A stretch of DNA of 9,216 nucleotides from Bacteroidota bacterium. GTDB lineage: Bacteria; Bacteroidota; Ignavibacteria; UBA10030; UBA8401. Below, piece by piece: positions 5,487 to 9,216 of the stretch; within the stretch, counting starts at the first letter, position 1; the number at the start of each line of letters is the position of its first letter. The notes beneath the pieces were generated by a model that ran no database searches, was not told where the DNA came from, and saw only the letters and a program-made list of their open reading frames with translations. The stretch covers positions 1 through 9,216 of the forward strand of contig JAVBYH010000077.1 in NCBI GenBank assembly GCA_030824175.1, read 5' to 3'. A program made the translations under genes and the position numbers.

Positions 5487-7586
5487 ATGCCACATACTTC
5501 TCTACTCGGTTATTTACTCTTCGTCTGCGGAGTTATGGGCAACGATTCCGTCATCCCTCTTTCAGATCGAGTGAGGGAGATCGTTCCCATGGACACGGTT
5601 GTCGTTACAGCGAGCCGTGTAAAGGATGTTACCGGAATCTCACCTGTCTCGCTTTCAGGTGCGACGGTGAATGCGGTCCCTAAGTTCCTTGAAGCCGATC
5701 CGCTGCGTTCCATCCTCATACTGCCCGGAGTCTCGTCCGGCGGATCGGATTTCAATACGCAGATCTATCTTCGCGGTGGAAATTCCGATGAAACGATGAT
5801 CGCATTGGACGGTGTGCCGCTCTACAACCCTTTCCACTTCGGAGGTCTCTTCAGCATGATCAATGCCGATATTCTCGAGCGTGAGGATGTGTACAGATCG
5901 AATTATCCCGTGTGGTACGGCGGCGCCGCATCGGGCGTGGTGGACATGATCACGAAGGAACGTGCCGTACAACAAACGACGGGTTCGGTCGGTATTGCCA
6001 TCACGAGCCTCAAGGGAAATGTCGAAACGCCGGTGCTTGGGGGCTCGCTCTTTCTTTCCGCGCGCCGTTTCTGGTTCGACCTGACGAGGGCGGCGACACC
6101 GTCGGACAAGGCGAATAATTATTTTTTCTATGACCTCTATGGAAGATACGTCTATCCGATCGGCGCAACACAGACACTGTCCGTGTCCCATTATCATTCA
6201 AGGGACGTGAACGACAAGGACTATTCGCACGACATGTACCGCAACATCTCGATCGGCGAGCCTGTCACATGGTACAACCGGGTGACGCAGGCACGGTGGA
6301 CGTTCACACCTAACGACGGGAATACATTGGAACTTGCGCTCTATCGGTCGGAAGGAGGATCGGACGCCGACGTTTCCGCATTGTGGAATCGCACGCAACC
6401 CGTGCGGTACGATGTCGACAACACGATCGCCGAAGACGGAATGAAATTTTCAGGATGCCATATGCGCGATGAAACGACGGTGTCGTACGGCGTCGAGGCG
6501 AAGCGCATCCGTCTTGAGTATCGGTGGGACATCCGTCCGGAATATAAAAATCTCGATCCCTCGCGGATCAATCTGAATCCTCATCCGCAGCTCTTCTTCG
6601 ATTTTGCGCCGAACCGGTATTCGTATCGCCGATCGACGGCGAGCGCGGAAATTTATGCCGCGGTGCGGAAGCATGTCACGGAGAGAATCGACGTGTCCGT
6701 CGGGTTCAGGGGATCGTACGTGCATGCACTGCATGGATTGTTCACCTCTCCGTATGTCGGACTACAGTACGCGATTTCTCCCGAGTTGCTCGTCACAGCA
6801 GGGTATGGCCGCTATTACCAGTACCTCTATACGATAAAAGACGCCCGCTCACTCAACAACACAGACACTCCCTTCAACGCATATTTCCTGAGTGCGGACG
6901 CACAGCAAGTGAAGCACTCGGACCATTTCGCACTTGGGGTGAAATTGCCGGCGCTACCGTTCACAATCAGTGCGGAGATCGAGGGATACTACAAGGACCG
7001 CAGACATATCGCCGGCTCGTACAGCCTCATCGACCGACCGCTCGTGTTCGAGAACGGGGCGGCGTACGGCGTCGACGTGCTCATCAGAAAAACAGGTGGA
7101 CCCGTCACCGGCATGCTTGCGTATTCGTTTTCCCGCTCGGTGAAACGAAATCCGGAATATACGTATTTCGTGAACTCAGACAGGACACACACGCTCAAGG
7201 GAATCGCCTCTGTCTGTCCGTTGAAATGGCTGACCGTTGATTGCGTCGTGAATACCGCAACAGGGGTTCCATACACCGACATCATCGGAAAATACATTGG
7301 GTACGACGACGGCGGCACCAACTATTGGGATTATCCGGAGCAGGTCGGATGGAATCCGATCTATGGAAGGAAGAACGGGCTGCGCTCGGACTCCTACACG
7401 CGTGTCGATATCGGATTCACCGGAGCGTTTCCGGTGCGGAAGGTCGTCGTCAAGCCCTTCATACAGATCCTGAACATCTTCGATTCACCGAATCCCTACG
7501 GCCTCGGTTGGCTTTCCTCGGAGCATGCACAGGACCAGAACGGATCGAGCGTCATTCCGGCATTCGGTATCACAGTGGATTTCTGA
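5487..7586 (+). CDS. TonB-dependent outer-membrane receptor
   Basis: The 699-residue product has a short signal peptide (about 1-18), unusually without Lys or Arg. A TonB-box-like segment, DTVVVTAS (36-43), follows, then the plug domain (about 50-157) with LEADPLRSILILPGV, IYLRGGNSDETMIALDGVPL and GAASGVVDMIT, and then a barrel ending ITVDF. Family knowledge: such receptors use TonB-ExbBD energy to pull a ligand (siderophore, vitamin, oligosaccharide or peptide) through the outer membrane. The N-terminal carboxypeptidase-like domain common in SusC-type receptors is absent, so this is nearer the FecA/CirA form. The ligand cannot be told. ATG 5487 is the only usable start: no earlier in-frame start lies between it and the tRNA terminator. 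Only 35 bases separate it from that terminator, with no clear promoter or ribosome site. The DUF4249-like lipoprotein gene starts 2 bases after the stop. Confidence 0.93.
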   Translation: MPHTSLLGYLLFVCGVMGNDSVIPLSDRVREIVPMDTVVVTASRVKDVTGISPVSLSGATVNAVPKFLEADPLRSILILPGVSSGGSDFNTQIYLRGGNSDETMIALDGVPLYNPFHFGGLFSMINADILEREDVYRSNYPVWYGGAASGVVDMITKERAVQQTTGSVGIAITSLKGNVETPVLGGSLFLSARRFWFDLTRAATPSDKANNYFFYDLYGRYVYPIGATQTLSVSHYHSRDVNDKDYSHDMYRNISIGEPVTWYNRVTQARWTFTPNDGNTLELALYRSEGGSDADVSALWNRTQPVRYDVDNTIAEDGMKFSGCHMRDETTVSYGVEAKRIRLEYRWDIRPEYKNLDPSRINLNPHPQLFFDFAPNRYSYRRSTASAEIYAAVRKHVTERIDVSVGFRGSYVHALHGLFTSPYVGLQYAISPELLVTAGYGRYYQYLYTIKDARSLNNTDTPFNAYFLSADAQQVKHSDHFALGVKLPALPFTISAEIEGYYKDRRHIAGSYSLIDRPLVFENGAAYGVDVLIRKTGGPVTGMLAYSFSRSVKRNPEYTYFVNSDRTHTLKGIASVCPLKWLTVDCVVNTATGVPYTDIIGKYIGYDDGGTNYWDYPEQVGWNPIYGRKNGLRSDSYTRVDIGFTGAFPVRKVVVKPFIQILNIFDSPNPYGLGWLSSEHAQDQNGSSVIPAFGITVDF

Positions 7587-7588
7587 TC

Positions 7589-8413
7589 ATGATGATGAGC
7601 ACAAAATATTTACGCATCTTATCCGGCTATGCATCGTGTTGTCTGCTGCTCAATGCATGCACCGATCTGACCGAATCACCGGCACGAATGGAGACGAGCG
7701 TCAACTGCGTGCTCGTCGCCAACAGGGGGGCGCAAAAAATATTCATCTACAGTACGACGGATCGAAACACGTACATCTATCCGGAGAATAATTATGCTCT
7801 GCTGGCAATCGCCGGCGCCGTCGTCGACCTCACAACCGCGGATGGAAAACACCGGCTGCAGTACGTCGTCGATACCGTGGGAGTGACGTCATCCAATGGG
7901 AATAGATATTATTCGGCCGCGGGAAAAGTGCGGATCGTCACCGATGCAGAGTACGGGCTCTCCGTCGAGACGTCGTTCGGAACGATAACCGGCAGCACAA
8001 GGGTTCCCGGAGAGTTCACGATCGGATTCCCTGTCGATAAGTCGCGCATCGCATTCAGCGGCAACCAGGCGACGCTCCCGATCCATTGGACCAGGAGCAC
8101 GAATGCGTTCGTGTATCAAATTGTTGCCACGATGGTATCCTGGGAAACGAGGACGTTCAACGGGATGGATCCCTTTACGTTGCGCAGGGAGGAAGTGCGG
8201 ACTTTTTCGACTGTCGACACTGCGTTTTCGGCAATCCTGTCACTGCGATCGCAATCCAATCTTCCAGACACAGTGATCGTAGAGGTCACGGCATTCGATA
8301 AAAATTTTTACAGTCACAAATTTCTCGGAAACGAGCGGGCGGGTGTAACGGGAGGATATGGTGTGATCGGTTCGGGCGTTGCGAAGTCGATCACGCTGAC
8401 CGTGCAGAAATAA
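7589..8413 (+). CDS. DUF4249-like lipoprotein paired with the TonB-dependent receptor
   Basis: The 274-residue product starts with three consecutive Met codons (7589, 7592, 7595), any of which may be used. A hydrophobic stretch and a lipobox, LNAC, give lipidated Cys24. The mature part reads as a beta-sandwich: ETSVNCVLV, a middle repeat of short strands (GAVVDLTTADG, RVPGEFTIGF), and a C-terminal VIVEVTAFDKNFYSHKF then GGYGVIGSG, the layout of DUF4249 proteins of Bacteroidota. That assignment is by pattern memory and is moderate. These lipoproteins usually sit beside TonB-dependent receptors, as here, and may help capture the ligand at the surface; this is inference. The start is 2 bases after the receptor stop, indicating translational coupling. 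The frame stays open upstream to 7241, but that extension overlaps the receptor in another frame and lacks a signal peptide, so it is rejected. Confidence 0.85.
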   Translation: MMMSTKYLRILSGYASCCLLLNACTDLTESPARMETSVNCVLVANRGAQKIFIYSTTDRNTYIYPENNYALLAIAGAVVDLTTADGKHRLQYVVDTVGVTSSNGNRYYSAAGKVRIVTDAEYGLSVETSFGTITGSTRVPGEFTIGFPVDKSRIAFSGNQATLPIHWTRSTNAFVYQIVATMVSWETRTFNGMDPFTLRREEVRTFSTVDTAFSAILSLRSQSNLPDTVIVEVTAFDKNFYSHKFLGNERAGVTGGYGVIGSGVAKSITLTVQK

Positions 8414-8418
8414 CCGTA

Positions 8419-8438
8419 TCGGTGTGAATGGTCACCGA
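8419..8438. terminator. Weak hairpin between convergent lipoprotein and antitoxin genes
   Basis: TCGGTG (8419-8424) pairs with CACCGA (8433-8438) around an 8-base loop in the 18-base gap between the two converging stop codons, overlapping the antitoxin stop (8432-8434). There is no T-run on either strand, so efficient intrinsic termination is doubtful. Confidence 0.28.
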
Positions 8439-8746
8439 GGGAGCAGACGGAGGAGGGATTGTTTCCTTGCCTTCAATGTGAGCAACGATTTAACGAGGAG
8501 GTCGATGGAAACTGAAGGATCGCCTGCCTCCATTTTGGCAACACGGGACTGGCTCGATTTAATCATACGTGCGAAGTCTTTTTGAGTCATCTTAAGAGAG
8601 CGGCGACGTTTTTGGAGGTTTTTACTCAACGACAACTTCAATTCGATGTAATCCGTTTCTTCCCGGCTGAGGTCGAGGAATTCCGCAACAGTACCGAGTT
8701 TCCATCCGGCCGCCTCAAGTTCTTTTTGTTTGTTTTTATCCATCAT
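8432..8746 (-). CDS. XRE-family antitoxin of a toxin-first type II pair
   Basis: The 104-residue product has an N-terminal section, LEAAGWKLGTVAEFLDLS, typical of this antitoxin group, then ETDYIELKLSLSKNLQKRR, and a Cro/C1-type helix-turn-helix (about 42-95) with MTQKDFARMIKSSQSRVAKM and EAGDPSVSIDLLVKSL. Family knowledge: such proteins bind and neutralise the partner toxin and repress the operon, alone or as a complex. The start is ATG at 8746 or the next ATG at 8743, 13 bases after the toxin stop with GGATGAA just upstream. The same frame is open to 8848, but that part overlaps the toxin gene and lacks family similarity, so it is left out. The product fits the inverted half-sites found upstream of the toxin. 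Confidence 0.93.
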   Translation of the reverse strand: MMDKNKQKELEAAGWKLGTVAEFLDLSREETDYIELKLSLSKNLQKRRRSLKMTQKDFARMIKSSQSRVAKMEAGDPSVSIDLLVKSLLTLKARKQSLLRLLPR

Positions 8747-8759
8747 TTCATCCAATTCA

Positions 8760-9092
8760 TTATATTGAATCGTACAGCTTAATTCGTTTCGTGCAAGAGT
8801 CGATGATAAGTTTCGGTGTTTGATTTGTTTCTTTCTTGAATACCTCAAGAATTATATTCGCATCGTTATCGATTCGATAGATAATGCGCCAATTCGTATT
8901 CTCATCCGTAATACGTAACTCATGACACCGGCTTCCAATTGAGGGCATCGGACGCGCATTTGGCAGGGGGATCAATCCACCCTGTTGTAATCTGCGCAAC
9001 AGGTATCCCGCCTCAATTCTGGCTGAGAGTGACAGAGGCGGAGTTTTAATCTCACCGTGTAGCCAAACGAGAGGTTTCTCATTGGCAATCAT
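8760..9092 (-). CDS. RelE/HigB-superfamily toxin (phage Gp49-like)
   Basis: The 110-residue product matches the Gp49-like branch of the RelE superfamily: PLVWLHGEIKTPP (7-19), EAGYLLRRLQ (27-36), RPMPSIGSRCHELRI (47-61), WRIIYRID (68-75) and ILEVFKKETNQTPK (81-94). Family knowledge: such toxins are ribosome-dependent or free mRNA interferases that slow growth when the antitoxin is lost. Toxin first, antitoxin second, is the HigBA order, unlike RelBE. All family blocks are intact and the length is normal, so the toxin is probably active. ATG 9092 gives the usual short N-terminus. No ribosome site exists because the promoter -10 ends 5 bases before the ATG. The gene is more AT-rich than the envelope genes; a hand count gives 22 G or C in the 60 bases 8761-8820, against 39 of 60 at 3541-3600. 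Confidence 0.94.
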   Translation of the reverse strand: MIANEKPLVWLHGEIKTPPLSLSARIEAGYLLRRLQQGGLIPLPNARPMPSIGSRCHELRITDENTNWRIIYRIDNDANIILEVFKKETNQTPKLIIDSCTKRIKLYDSI

Positions 9093-9097
9093 TGTGA

Positions 9098-9126
9098 AAT
9101 ATATGTCAAATATGACATACTGTCAA
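9098..9126 (-). promoter_or_regulatory. Promoter of the toxin-antitoxin operon
   Basis: Read on the minus strand, TTGACA (9126-9121) is followed by exactly 17 bases and TATATT (9103-9098). The -10 box ends 5 bases before the toxin ATG, so the predicted start point falls on or next to the ATG (about 9091-9092). Transcripts from it would be leaderless or nearly so. Confidence 0.82.
9102..9125. promoter_or_regulatory. Inverted-repeat operator of the toxin-antitoxin operon
   Basis: A perfect 7-base inverted repeat, tatgtca (9102-9108) and tgacata (9113-9119), is separated by aata and lies inside the promoter spacer and over the edge of the -10. A third half-site, tgtca (9121-9125), pairs with tgaca (9113-9117) across 3 bases and overlaps the -35 box. 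Binding by the XRE antitoxin or the toxin-antitoxin complex would shut the promoter. The site assignment is inferred from position and symmetry. Confidence 0.7.
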
Positions 9127-9136
9127 GTGGTAATAT

Positions 9137-9162
9137 ATGAAATCCATACATGAAATCCATAC
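9137..9162. repeat. Perfect 13-base tandem duplication
   Basis: The unit atgaaatccatac occurs at 9137-9149 and directly again at 9150-9162. It lies upstream of the toxin-antitoxin promoter and just before the possible plus-strand start at 9164. Replication slippage or a paired binding site could explain it. Confidence 0.8.
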
Positions 9163-9163
9163 A

Positions 9164-9216
9164 ATGAGCACTCGAATTTCGACCCAACGTCTTACAATTG
9201 TTTCCGCGACGCTAGA
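9164..9216 (+). CDS. Possible 5' end of a plus-strand gene, cut by the window edge
   Basis: From ATG at 9164 the frame is open to the window end, giving 17 codons: MSTRISTQRLTIVSATL. Basic residues followed by a hydrophobic stretch could be the start of a signal peptide, but 17 codons are too few to show coding. No ribosome site is seen; TAATAT at 9131-9136 could be a -10 box without a clear -35. If real, it would be divergent from the toxin-antitoxin operon. Confidence 0.22.
   Translation, partial: MSTRISTQRLTIVSATL

Noticed and set aside
7241..7588. N-terminal extension of the DUF4249-like lipoprotein
   Set aside because: It overlaps the receptor gene in another frame, and only the starts at 7589-7597 place the lipobox correctly.
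8747..8848. 34-residue N-terminal extension of the antitoxin
   Set aside because: It overlaps the 3' end of the toxin gene and has no similarity to the antitoxin family; ATG 8746 has a nearby ribosome site.
9137..9162. CRISPR-like or terminal repeat of an insertion sequence
   Set aside because: There are only two directly adjacent copies without spacers, and no transposase gene or inverted ends are visible.

Overview
The window looks like chromosomal DNA from a Gram-negative, GC-rich member of the Bacteroidota/Chlorobiota side of the FCB superphylum. An Ignavibacteria- or Kapabacteria-like lineage fits best, but this is inference. The grounds are two very large or TonB-dependent outer-membrane barrels ending in aromatic residues, a DUF4249-like lipoprotein placed directly after a TonB-dependent receptor, a CX4CH monohaem lipoprotein of a kind common in that group, and weak or absent Shine-Dalgarno sequences before several genes.

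Region 1 (1-350) holds the 3' end of a 6-phosphofructokinase gene, then a hairpin shared with a convergent gene. Region 2 (349-5176) is an envelope block. A small haem lipoprotein on the minus strand is divergent from a two-gene plus-strand unit: a 238-residue outer-membrane barrel and a 1174-residue outer-membrane protein of a conserved but functionally uncharacterised FCB family with an EF-hand-like loop. The shared intergenic region carries a direct repeat overlapping the best candidate promoter.

Region 3 (5185-5451) is a compact, complete tRNA transcription unit: a TTGACA-N17-TATCTT promoter, tRNA-Leu(CAA), tRNA-Cys(GCA) and a perfect intrinsic terminator. Region 4 (5487-8413) is a second envelope operon: a TonB-dependent receptor, and 2 bases after its stop a DUF4249-like lipoprotein, probably an uptake pair of unknown substrate.

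Region 5 (8432-9216) is visibly more AT-rich. It encodes, on the minus strand, a toxin-first type II toxin-antitoxin pair (Gp49/HigB-like RelE-superfamily toxin and XRE-family antitoxin). Its promoter is very clear: a TTGACA/TATATT core with 17-base spacing, inverted-repeat half-sites lying inside the spacer and over the -35 box, and a predicted start point at the toxin ATG, so the mRNA may be leaderless. A perfect 13-base tandem duplication and a possible 5' fragment of another gene end the window.

No CRISPR array, insertion sequence, rRNA or prophage structural gene was seen. The most novel items are the 1174-residue barrel with its small partner and the haem lipoprotein next to them, and the leaderless, operator-embedded promoter of the toxin-antitoxin pair.
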